In this document: in pieces, positions 1-9,050 of the stretch
How positions within the stretch are numbered: position 1 is the stretch's first letter
How the letters are laid out: every line of letters starts with the position of its first letter
Assembly (NCBI RefSeq): GCF_029168945.1
Contig: NC_083602.1
Location: 124,001 to 188,000, forward strand
DNA: 64,000 nt
DNA from: Cannabis sativa
Taxonomy: Eukaryota > Streptophyta > Magnoliopsida > Rosales > Cannabaceae
Direction of reading: 5' to 3'
Notes under the pieces: model-generated
What the model saw: only the letters and a program-made list of their open reading frames with translations
Database searches by the model: none
Told to the model about the DNA's origin: nothing
Translations under genes and position numbers: made by a program

Positions 1-257
1 ACTCGATCTCACAACCAAGATAATATATACATATATATGTGACAAAATACTGACCTAATCACACTCAAACATAATTAAATGCATGCATAAGAATACGACC
101 ATGCATGCATGACTCTCGTACTTATTCTCATCACAACCCACACGTACTGATAATTAAGTATAATTAAATGGGAAAGAAAAACTAACACTTGATTGTCTGT
201 CCAAATCAGGTGAGTACAGACAATGGCAGGTTTTATTAAATCAAGTGTGTTTGGTTT

Positions 258-1736
258 TCAAATAAGTTGGGACCATTTGGCCGGCTGGAACGCCGCATAG
301 ATGATCTGGATCTGACCGATTATACCGGCAGAGAAGCCCGTAAATCCCAGAATGAAACTACCATCAGGGACGTTAAACGTGTGTTCTGTTTCATTATCGC
401 CACCAGCAATAATGGATCTATTTTCATCGAGAAATATGCCTAGGCGATCAAGAATATGGTCGGCTCTGACATAAATTTTCTTGATAAAATCACCATCTTC
501 GAACACCAGCTTTTTACTCAAACCTCCTTCGTCATTGCCATACTTCTCCGTGCGCCTTCCAGTGGTGGATTCGAAATCAACGGTGATACAGGAGATCGTA
601 GAATCATGAATGCTTCGAATCTGAATCCCTGTAATCCTCGTTTTATTCTTGATGTACTCATCCACCGTTGTGAACAAGTTAAATGGGGCTGAATTGTCAT
701 CACCACGTCTGCCATACTCCTCTGAGTAAATTTTGTATGTGATGTGCGGCATACCGTTGGAAAGGGAAGGCGGCTCCGGTATGGTGAGAGGCGTGGTTGG
801 ATCTTTTTGAAAATCTAAAAAATTTGTTTTCAGTGACACCAAGTCCTTTTTTGCTTGGAGGAGGACATTGCATAGTTGAGAGTCTTCGTAGCCACCGTAA
901 AAATCATAGATGGATTGTATTTCGTTGATTCGTTCCATCAGTTTGGATACCTTGTCCAATTTTGCTGCCAGGCCCACTAACATATCTCGATTTACTGCGA
1001 TGCACAAAAAATCGCTCCCAACGACGTGTTCATATCCCATGGTTTCAAATGCAAGAACTTTGGGCGCATTGAGTTTTTGGCTGGGAAACGTGCGGGCAAA
1101 CTCAACCATGTCTTCTCTTTTGGGCAAGGGTACATCGTCCAACCCTAACATCATCTGGTTGAATGAAACCTGTGACTCAACATTGTCAAGGGTTTTTTGC
1201 AGTTTACCTTCAAAATCGGCATCGAGGGAGCCAAACTTGAATACTCCATTGGCCTTGAGCTCCAACTCCAACTTCATACTTTCATTTTTGGTTTCTGAGT
1301 GAAATGAGTAGACTCCAATATATTCTCCCCCACGTGTGATCGACGAAACATATGAGTCGCCATAATACAGAAAGAAGTCTTTCAGATTATTGGTGATCGG
1401 AACAGAAATATGATCAGATGCCAATCTAGAGATGGTCTGAACTTCCTTCCCTTCCACTTTTCGAGCATGAACAACAATTAACAAGTCCTTGTCCTTGATA
1501 TTCAGACTCTTTACGAAATTAAACTTCTCGTGACCTGAAACCAAACTAAGGATATCGATATTCGCAGACTGATTCAGGTCTATCAAATTCATCAGTGACT
1601 TCTCACCATCGCAAATGGTGTAAGTAACATGGCATTGGACTCCGTCAGTACTGCTTTCTCCCACAACTGCAGTCGAGTGACCGCTCCCGGTGGCGCTTGA
1701 ATACCCTTGAAAAAGTTTCACTGGCCCCGTCGGCAT
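258..1736 (-). CDS. Jacalin-like lectin domain protein with an unrecognised N-terminal domain
   Basis: This is a single-exon ORF of 492 aa. The C-terminal part (about residues 360-485) reads as a jacalin-type beta-prism lectin domain: a stretch starting ITGIQIRS, then GGLSKKLVFEDGDFIKKIYVR, an IDRL-like turn (LDRLGIF), a GG motif, and the closing strand FILGFTGFSAGIIGQIQ. Such domains bind carbohydrate. The first 300 residues are not a jacalin domain. They contain a YGDSYVSSITRGGEYIGVYS segment, a glycine-rich pattern that reminds me of pore-forming-type domains, but I cannot assign a family. No signal peptide or membrane segment is evident, so the protein is probably cytosolic. A TATA-like box lies about 95 bp upstream of the ATG. 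A role in defence or stress is only an inference from jacalin-related lectins. Confidence 0.75.
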   Translation of the reverse strand: MPTGPVKLFQGYSSATGSGHSTAVVGESSTDGVQCHVTYTICDGEKSLMNLIDLNQSANIDILSLVSGHEKFNFVKSLNIKDKDLLIVVHARKVEGKEVQTISRLASDHISVPITNNLKDFFLYYGDSYVSSITRGGEYIGVYSFHSETKNESMKLELELKANGVFKFGSLDADFEGKLQKTLDNVESQVSFNQMMLGLDDVPLPKREDMVEFARTFPSQKLNAPKVLAFETMGYEHVVGSDFLCIAVNRDMLVGLAAKLDKVSKLMERINEIQSIYDFYGGYEDSQLCNVLLQAKKDLVSLKTNFLDFQKDPTTPLTIPEPPSLSNGMPHITYKIYSEEYGRRGDDNSAPFNLFTTVDEYIKNKTRITGIQIRSIHDSTISCITVDFESTTGRRTEKYGNDEGGLSKKLVFEDGDFIKKIYVRADHILDRLGIFLDENRSIIAGGDNETEHTFNVPDGSFILGFTGFSAGIIGQIQIIYAAFQPAKWSQLI

Positions 1737-1827
1737 AATTAATATTTATAATCGCACTTTTCTTTTCTTTTATTTTGTAAGATTATTGCTTTTTTTTCTT
1801 TTTTTGCTGAAAACATTTCTCTGCTTC

Positions 1828-1838
1828 ATATATTTATA
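1828..1838 (-). promoter_or_regulatory. TATA-like box of the jacalin-domain gene
   Basis: Read on the minus strand, this is TATAAATATA. It lies about 95 bp before the ATG at 1736, in an AT-rich leader, which suits a TATA box with a short 5'-UTR. Confidence 0.45.
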
Positions 1839-2640
1839 GCCCATCGAAAAACAAAAAAAGATACAATCAGCCGTTCATTAATTTGATGCAAACTAGCTAC
1901 TCGAATCCAGCCAACTCTGGTAGGGTCCTTATTAATTGCTTCATTCATAAAATTGTGTCATTAATTTTGTCAACAATATGCATATAAACATGAATTGTAT
2001 ACAAATATTACATCATATTAATTGCTTAAGTAATAAATTAAAGCTACATTATTATACTCCATTGCATTTATAAATTTTTCTAAACAAATATCAACACCGT
2101 ATAGGTGTGGAAGCAACTTTGAATCCTAAGTTAATTAGGGTGTTTATTGGACCACATCCAATGTTATATATTAGATATTATATTTTACTATTCGGATCCA
2201 ATTAATTTCAGTCATCCAATCCACCCAACATCCATTGAATTGTTGAATTGGATCGGTTTCATTTATAATTGGATGTATTTCATATATATTTATTAGTTTA
2301 TATTTGGGTTTATCAAATATTTCACACATAGTATTTTTGGATCGGATACATCTAATATTTTAGGTCCAGTATGTATTGAATTGGACTGGATCCATCCAAT
2401 CCAAGAAAATAAGAGTAAAATTTTAATGTGAATTAATTGGCACAAAAAATCTATTTTTTCCCCATTTTTTTTTTTCCTTTTTATATAATTTTATCTAAAT
2501 TAAAATAAAATAACTAATTAATTTTATTACAATAACAACTAACTTTAAAACACATTAAATTTATACAATTATAAAATAAGTATATATAATAAATAAAAAA
2601 GTATATAAATAAAGAAATGTATTTATACCGAGCTTGGAGA
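1839..2640. other. AT-rich spacer with a dispersed ATCCAATCC-rich repeat
   Basis: No gene is visible. From about 2140 (TTAGGGTGTTTATTGGA) to about 2410 the sequence repeatedly uses ATCCAAT/ATTGGAT words in both orientations. This is the style of a non-autonomous hAT-like repeat, but I could not confirm a target duplication. The rest is low-complexity AT sequence. Confidence 0.35.
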
Positions 2641-2649
2641 GAGAGGGAG

Positions 2650-2810
2650 ATGGACGGGAGGTAGTGGTAGTCCGACGTATGAGACGGAGATGAGAGGGAC
2701 ACCAACGGGAGGTGGTGGTGGTCCGACGTATGAGACGGAGATGAGAGGGACACCAACGGGAGGTGGTGGTGGTCCGACGTATGCGACGGAGAGGAGAGGG
2801 AGACCGACGG
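2650..2810 (+). repeat. 51-bp minisatellite, about three copies
   Basis: A 51-bp unit containing GGAGGTGGTGGTGGTCCGAC and GTATGAGACGGAG is repeated about three times with few differences. Because 51 is a multiple of three, both strands stay open across it. This explains the ORFs here; they resemble no protein I know. Confidence 0.8.
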
Positions 2811-3049
2811 AAGGAGGGCTAAGTGGAGATCAATGGACGAGAGAGACGAGAAGAAAGGGAGATCGAGAGAGAGAGAGAGAGAAAACGATGAGAGAGGAGG
2901 GCGATGGTGCAGAGGCGTGGGTGGGATTTCAGAGAGTTAAGATTTTTGTTTTAGGGTGTGGGAAATGGAGAAGAAATAGGTGGGCGTGCATGTGAGAAAT
3001 AGAAAATAAGTAAGTGGGCACGTGGAAAATGTGGCGAGAAGTAGGTAAC

Positions 3050-3333
3050 GATTTTTTATTTGGCCCTTATACCCGACAGTTTAAAACCGTCACCGCGACG
3101 TCGCCTATCCTATAGGCGACGGTTTTAAACTGTCAGGTATAAGGACCTAATAAATTTACGAATTCTAATTAAAACTGTCGCATATTCCTGTAATTACTGT
3201 TATAAACCGTCGGGATCCGGGAATACTAATTTTTTTTCCCGACAGTTTCAAACAATTACTTAATTTTTTTAGCGACGGTCCCTCAAAAAAAGTGTTTTTA
3301 GGACCGTCGCGAATTCTGACTTTTGTAGTAGTG
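3050..3333 (+). mobile_element. CACTA-like element terminus with subterminal repeats
   Basis: The segment ends TTTTGTAGTAGTG at 3321-3333, the reverse complement of the CACTACTACAAAA end typical of plant CACTA (En/Spm) elements. Inside it are repeated, oppositely oriented copies of GCGACGGT/ACCGTCGC and GACAGTTTAAAAC, as expected of subterminal repeats. The opposite terminus was not found, so this may be a decayed or solitary end. Confidence 0.6.
3062..3148. repeat. Long near-perfect inverted repeat (hairpin)
   Basis: The left arm (CCTTATACCCGACAGTTTAA...) pairs with the right arm (...TTAAACTGTCAGGTATAAGG), around an inner hairpin GTCGCC/GGCGAC. The arms are about 25-30 bp with a single bulge and a short unpaired ACCGCGAC stretch. 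It belongs to the surrounding CACTA-like sequence. Confidence 0.75.
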
Positions 3334-4230
3334 GTGGTTGGGAACATGTTATACAATAGTGAAATTCAAGCTTTCCTAACGAATTGAATATTAGTTCTCT
3401 TATAGTGTTAATTCTGGAAGTGCTAACAGCTGGATCTAAATCTATAATAAGTTATAGATTAACTATTCACATTGAATTAATGGTACATAAGGAATCAATA
3501 GATAACTAGAAGGGTAAAACAGTATTTTGACCAACTCTAATTATAATAATTAAAGGACGAACTGCTTATATTGATGGACTACAAATAAAAATTCTGTAAA
3601 TATAATTATATATTATCAAAGAATGCAATTTTATATTTATAGTGAGTAATAATAAAATTAATAGACTAAATTATCCAATAAAAGAGATCGATAATAATCA
3701 ATTATTTATTGGACTTTCGAAATATAAGTCCACACCGAAAGAAAAGGTGGCCCCCCCAAAAATTTTAATATCCCTTTGAATATGTGTATATAAATAATTA
3801 AAAAGACAATTAATAAGAAGCAAACAAATATAATCTGGCTGGGTCTATATGGTCCCCGACAATGAATGAAATGGGTCACTTTTACTCACACCATTTTCAT
3901 TTTCAAGTAGTTGGGAGTTATGATTAATTGATGGACAATGTGAATGAAGGAATATAAAGAGTTAGCTAGTCCAGCTTATTTTGTAATTAATAAACCATCA
4001 TCGTGATACACACGCGAATGGAAAATATATGTGGCTCATCAGTTATTAATTTTCAACAATTAATTAATTCTGTGTAAACACATATTGAGTCCACCTTTAA
4101 TATATCTAATTAATTAATAAGCCTTTGTACGTACGTGATACACGCCCATACAAAAAATATATGGTTGTAGTCTCCAACCAATTACATCCACACATGCTAA
4201 TTAAGGATATATATTAGTTTATTATTATTA
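3334..4230. other. AT-rich spacer, no gene seen
   Basis: Short AT-rich sequence with frequent stops in all frames. There is no recognisable coding, RNA or repeat structure apart from simple A/T runs. Confidence 0.5.
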
Positions 4231-4380
4231 GGGAAATTTGCGGCAAAAGTCCCTAAAAAGTTCAGTTTGATACAGATAAGTCCCCAACCTCCAAAAATAG
4301 CGGCAATAGTCCTCAAGGTCATATTTTTTATTTGTCCGTTAGTCTCTAAGTTAACAGATCCGTTAAAAGTATCATACTAT
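4231..4380. repeat. Possible Mutator-like terminal region
   Basis: It begins GGGAAATTTGCGGCAAAAGT and carries the AAGTCCCT...CCGTTAGTCTCTAAGTTAAC style of text common at plant Mutator-like termini. No partner terminus with a matching 9-bp duplication was found. Confidence 0.3.
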
Positions 4381-4464
4381 TATCCAATATCATATATTTA
4401 GTTTAATAAATATTACAAAAAAAATATATATTAATAATTTACTAGTATATATTTTTATTTATAG

Positions 4465-4770
4465 TGACAATTTTTTAATTATAATATATATATTTTGTGA
4501 TTAAATGTGACTTACGATAACAATAAAAAATTACATGTAACTTATAAATATAATATTTAGACAGACTAATTTAGTTTTAGTCACAACAAGTATTGTGACT
4601 AAAAATATATTTACTCACAATAAATTATAATTTTTGTGATTAATACCTTTAAATACGGATATTTTAGTCACAATATAGGAATAATAATTTATAATTAGTC
4701 GCGATTTTTTTTTATTTTTAGTCACAAATTTTATTGTGACTAAAAGTAAGCTTTTTGTAGTAATAATGTA
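4465..4770. mobile_element. CACTA-like MITE, copy A
   Basis: It is built from alternating TTTTAGTCAC and GTGACTAAAA words and ends CTTTTTGTAGTAATA, a decayed CACTA-type terminus. Its reverse complement aligns over about 300 bp with 11505-11830 (copy B), sharing the order GACTAATTATAAATTA, TTCCTATNTTGTGA, TATTAATCA and TTTTTAGTCACAATAC. The two copies show substantial divergence, so they are old. Confidence 0.65.
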
Positions 4771-5728
4771 CAATAAGATTAAAAAAAATAAAATCAAAGC
4801 AATCTACAAAAAAAAAAAAAAAAAATGTTAGAGGTTATACCTGAAAAGACATGTAAATACATTTTAATAAGTAAAGAGAATAATATTATTATATTTGATG
4901 ATTTAATTATTTATTAATAATTTATGTATATATAAATATTAAAAAAATTGTTAGTCATATATGAGACTATGATTGATATTGTATGGAGAATTAAGATCAC
5001 GAGTCATAAATAAAATAGTCAGCAACATATTAAAGTTATGAAATCTTTAATCAATGATTGTTAGTACGGTTCACTAATGCCCGTTATTCGGTGTAAGCAA
5101 TCTCAATTCGGATCGTTGATGTAGTATGGCATCTCAGTGAAGGTATTGTATATAATAGATATTATAAACGGCAAAGACCGATATGTAATTAAGCTGTCTT
5201 TATCAAACTAACAATTTACTATAAAGACCTAATTCATATCATAAAGATGATCAATTAGCAGCCTAAATCCTTAGAAATCATGAACTTTTGTTCATGTTAA
5301 TAGATTCTTTGATTTACTCTTTAAAATTTCTCAAAAAAGATGATTCCTACAATTTTTATTTTGAGAATTTAATAATGTGGATAAAATTAAAGAAGCTACT
5401 CCATTTGTCAGCTGGTTAGTAATATTTTTATTAATTGTTGAGTAATATATAATTTAGTTTTACACATATAATTTTCTATAACTATAATATTAATTTTACT
5501 TCTAGTCATAAAAAAATTTATTACAATATATGTATCATGAGTAAAATATCCTAACTAATCTAAAATATATATATCTAACTAAAATATTCGTCAAAAAATA
5601 TGTGTTGTTTTTGGTTGTTGTATGGATAAAATAGTTATGTTTACCATTAAATTAATATAGATTATATGACTAATATTACATCAGTCATGTTACTAAATAT
5701 TAGTTTTTTTAATTTATAATTTGATCAG
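4771..5728. other. AT-rich spacer, no gene seen
   Basis: Apart from a poly-A run near 4808 and simple AT sequence, nothing could be assigned. It lies upstream of the recognisable part of the FAR pseudogene and may contain its decayed earlier exons. Confidence 0.4.
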
Positions 5729-6234
5729 CTTATGTATGCAGTGAAAAGGAGGGAATAATATCAGAGAAAGCATTCGAGTTTGGTGAAACGCTAACAAAAA
5801 CTTTCACCAAACTTGATTTTAAAATAGAAATAGAATTGGTCACACATTAATTGTCTCAACTTTGAGAAACTAAAGCTTCCGAAGCAGCCATTAATGCCAC
5901 AATGAGAGAGTTTGGAACTCAAAGGTAATATAATTTCTTATTATTTAAAATTATAAATATTAATTAATATTATATATATTGATATTAAAAGAGATGAAGA
6001 AAATTCGAAATTAAAACTTCCTTATTTTTTAGTGGTCCACCTAATAGTAGTTTTAAAAAATAATTATAAATATTTTAAAAAATTAAAAAATCAAAAATTT
6101 TCTTTTTTACTTTTTTTAATTTAAAAAATTAAAAATGTAATTTTTTTTTAACTTTTTTCTTCTTTTTCTTCTTCTTTCTTCTTCTTCTTCTTCTTTCTTC
6201 TTTCTTCTTCTTTTTCTGGAGAAACCCTCCCAGC

Positions 6235-7029
6235 CCTCTTTCTCTCTCTCGTCTCACCACTGGAGCCGAAGCACCGTCTCACCACCGGAGACCCAAAACC
6301 CCCGAAACCCAAAACCCCGAAAACCAAAGCCCCTAAGCCCTCTTTCGCTTACTTGAAAGTTGCTTGTTACAATTTTCCTTCTCAGGTCTCATAGAAGATG
6401 GTATATCACCATTTTGTTTACCAAGCATTTGACCCAATGAAACCTTTGGTTTTTCAAAACCTTTTCCACACAATCCCATTTCGAGCTCTTCGGGTAATAG
6501 TAGCTTCCTGCTTAGAATTTTTCCAATTGACAATGTTGGCTTCAAAACAAGTTTTGACCCATCAGTCACCATGTGTAGTCCATTCACATCGAGGAGACGT
6601 GAATCTCTTCAGTGGTGAGACAGGTGAGAGTTCTTAAATTTGGTTGAGTTATGAACCGAAGAGCGTCTTCTTTGACCATGTTCGGATCTCCATCTACGTA
6701 GAGCTTCTTCAACTGCTAGTTCCCCTGTGTTTGCTGCTTCCACTCTGCTCAGAGCTTCTTCTAGTGTCTTTTGACTGGTTCTGGCTTGGGGGTTTTGGGT
6801 TTTGGGGTTTTGGGTCTCCAGTGGTGAGACGGTACTTTGACTCCGGTGGTGAGAAGAGACAGAGAAAGAAGACAGTCCACCGTGTCACTTAACTGCGATT
6901 TTTAGACGGAGGGGTGCAGAGCAAAACGGAACTAGGGTTTAAATAGTTTAGCTGCTAAAATTTCAGTTTTTTGTGATTAACTGTTACAAATCGTAAAGTT
7001 CAGGTGGTTTAGCCGCTAATATCCCTTAA
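6235..7029. mobile_element. Mutator-like (Pack-MULE-type) element, left end uncertain
   Basis: Inverted arms at about 6241-6318 and 6788-6866 match closely; shared words are GTCTCACCAC, GGAG, ACCGTCTCACCAC and CCCAAAACCCC. They flank a captured gene fragment. The right side continues to a terminus reading AAGGGATATTAGCGGCTAAA on the minus strand (ending near 7029), a style seen at plant Mutator-like ends. The left terminus beyond the polypyrimidine tract (6150-6230, CTT-rich) is not recognisable, and no 9-bp target duplication was found. The element sits between two FAR exons. Confidence 0.5.
6333..6792 (-). pseudogene. Captured fragment of a WEB-family (DUF827-type) gene
   Basis: On the minus strand the reading TLEEALSRVEAANTGELAVE, EALRRWRSEHGQRRRSS, then one in-frame TGA (near 6621), then LKPTLSIGKILSRKLLLPEE and KVSLGQMLGKQN matches the C-terminal part of plant WEB proteins (WEAK CHLOROPLAST MOVEMENT UNDER BLUE LIGHT family). 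These are coiled-coil proteins of chloroplast photorelocation. Only the C-terminal portion is present. It lies entirely between the inverted arms of the surrounding element, so it looks transduplicated rather than a local gene. Family identification is from memory of the conserved C-terminal block. Confidence 0.68.
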
Positions 7030-7584
7030 TTGATTAATTATAATTGATTGTTAATTGTAGATTGACGACACATATTGTGAAGGGCTAAGAGAAAATAAAG
7101 TAAAAGGGAGTAGGAATTTGGAGCTAATGGAAGCATTCAATTTTGATCACAACTCTATTGATTGGGAAGATTATATTATCAATACTCACATTCCTGGCCT
7201 CATAAAATATGTTATTATTTAACTTGGATAAATTTATGCCAAGTTAATTTCTTATATATAGGTATACTATAATGTAAAATTGTGCATTTGCATCTATTTT
7301 TAGTATGTACAATTATTAAATTTGATGCAAAATTTAGTATTTTTAATAAAATGTAAAAAAAAAATAATAACTTTATCATTAATTTTATTATTGTATTATT
7401 ATGTAAAGTAATAAATTATTTCCCTCTAAAAATCAATAAATATGCATGAATTTTGTTCAAGATATCAAAAGGTCACTAAGAGAAATAGATGACGTGAAGA
7501 CACCCAAAGGACTCATGACCAAAGTCGCGAGGAGTCATGGCCAAAGTCGTGAAGACTTATATATGACCAAAATCCCCAGTTACC

Positions 7585-8520
7585 AAGACAAGTCATAATG
7601 CACCGACCCTCAGTGCTCCTCATTGGGCTGAGCCCTCAGTGCTCATCACAAAGGCCGACCCTTAGTGCTCCTTATTGGGCTGACCCTTAGTGCTTCTCAT
7701 CAGGCCGACCCTTAGTGTGTTGGAAATTTATAGGTGCTTCAATAGAAAGACCAAAGTCAAAATACAACTCAAAATGAAAAGTATAAGAACAATAATATTG
7801 ATAAAATAATGTTACAACTCTAGACAATATATACACATAAGTATAGAAAATAAGATGAAGAGAAGATTATAAAATACAATATAAATAATAGTATATATAT
7901 AAATGTGAGAACAATCTCAACATCACTAACACCAAGTGTCAAGTAGGGGAATCACAAAACTTGAACAAGGTTTTTCACCTTTGTCCAAAAGCTTATTTCC
8001 CCCTACCACAAGCACTTAGGGAAGAAAGAAATGGAAATAGCTTTCTGAAATTATCAAGCTTATAGTTTCTAGCAAAGTGCTTTCTTTGATAGAAACTCAC
8101 AAAAAATGTGTATTCACAAATGAACCAACGACCTCTATTTATAGTGTTTAAGATCACACACTTTGAAATTCAAACTTATAACCCTCATGGATGATATGTA
8201 ACTCATGCACACACCTTAACTCCCATAGCATTAAGAATTTCAAATTAAAATGTGTAACACCTTTTTACACACTTATTATTGGTGATAATTGTGGAGGTTA
8301 CAAAATGTAAGTAACTCCACCTCTTATGTTACAATTTATGTGAATATTAGATGTATGTAACTCTCAAACACATTATATACATTAATCTCATATCAATATA
8401 TAATATGTTACATTTTAATATTTTAATCTATCTTATATTATAACAATATAATATAACATAGTGCTCACCATCAGATCGACCCTCAATGCTCCTCGGTGGA
8501 CGGGCCAATTTTAGTTTTAA
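7585..8520. repeat. Minisatellite of CGACCCTCAGTGCTCCTCAT units, split by a solo LTR
   Basis: Degenerate units of the form (G)CCGACCCTYAGTGCTYCTCAT run from about 7585 to 7717 and resume at 8459-8515 after the LTR. At least six units are seen, spaced about 22-31 bp apart. Removing the LTR and one copy of its TAGTG duplication restores an unbroken unit. Confidence 0.7.
7718..8458 (-). mobile_element. Solo LTR (741 bp)
   Basis: It begins TGTTGGAAATTT and ends ATATAACA (TG...CA with short TGTT/AACA inversion). It is flanked by a perfect 5-bp duplication TAGTG (7713-7717 and 8459-8463), and no internal retrotransposon region is present. A TATA-like box read on the minus strand (8135-8144) suggests that orientation. 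This is the expected product of LTR-LTR recombination. Confidence 0.85.
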
Positions 8521-9050
8521 GGGTGCTCTCATGTGCCTCTAAATACATACTTAATGACTATTAACTATCCTATTATGATTATTGACAAAATAAACACATA
8601 CTTAATGATTATGAAATATATATGGTATATTATGTCTATGATTATATTATAAGTCTACATTCTAACCTCGACTGAAAAAAAATGGCAAATAAGTATTAGA
8701 GAGATCAAGAGAAGTAAAGCAAAGCATAAAGTAGTATCTAGTCTAGAAATGAACTTAAATTAATGATTATTTTATAGATCTTTAAATTTGAATAAAAAAA
8801 ATCATAGATTGCATGAAGATATTAAAGTGAAAGAGAAATAAAGAAACACACCTAGACAAGGATAATCGTAATTCCGGAACTCTTACGTTGTAGTTGTCTT
8901 AGCTTCATGATTTGTTGAGTTTTAATTCTAAATTCCCACCAAATCAAACATCTCATATTAATTGTTATTAAAACATGAATACATACATATTATAAGTTAC
9001 TACAATCACACCACATATATTAATTATCAAAACATGAATATAATATATAA
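8521..9050. other. Spacer downstream of the WAK-like gene
   Basis: AT-rich sequence with no gene or repeat recognised. It presumably contains the 3'-UTR of the minus-strand kinase gene. Confidence 0.5.

Larger units (their letters stand above)
5729..7222 (+). pseudogene. Fatty acyl-CoA reductase (FAR) pseudogene fragment
   Basis: Two pieces of a plant alcohol-forming fatty acyl-CoA reductase remain. An internal exon at 5729-5924 (acceptor TTGATCAG, donor AG|GTAATA) encodes AYVCSEKEGIISEKAFEFGE and later KASEAAINATMREFGTQ, both matching the FAR pattern. It contains two in-frame stops (TAA near 5850, TGA near 5864). The last exon at 7061-7222 (acceptor TTAATTGTAG) ends in FDHNSIDWEDYIINTHIPGL and IKYV, the typical FAR C-terminus, followed by TAA. 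The exons that should lie between are missing, and the gap carries a Mutator-like element with foreign gene sequence. Intact FAR enzymes reduce very-long-chain acyl-CoA to alcohols for wax or suberin; this copy cannot. Confidence 0.72.

Noticed and set aside
2690..2995. Gly/Thr/Arg-rich ORF on the plus strand
   Set aside because: It is produced by the 51-bp minisatellite and a GA-rich stretch; there is no protein family resemblance.
6333..6892. Small plus-strand ORFs at 6398-6637 and 6644-6892
   Set aside because: They are shadows of the minus-strand WEB fragment and of the inverted arms.
4231..7029. A single 2.8-kb Mutator-like element from the GGGAAATTTGCGG end to the AGCCGCTAATATCCC end
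   Set aside because: The termini are only loosely alike, no 9-bp duplication fits, and the right end lies between FAR exons while the FAR exon at 5729 would be inside. A shorter insertion explains the data better.
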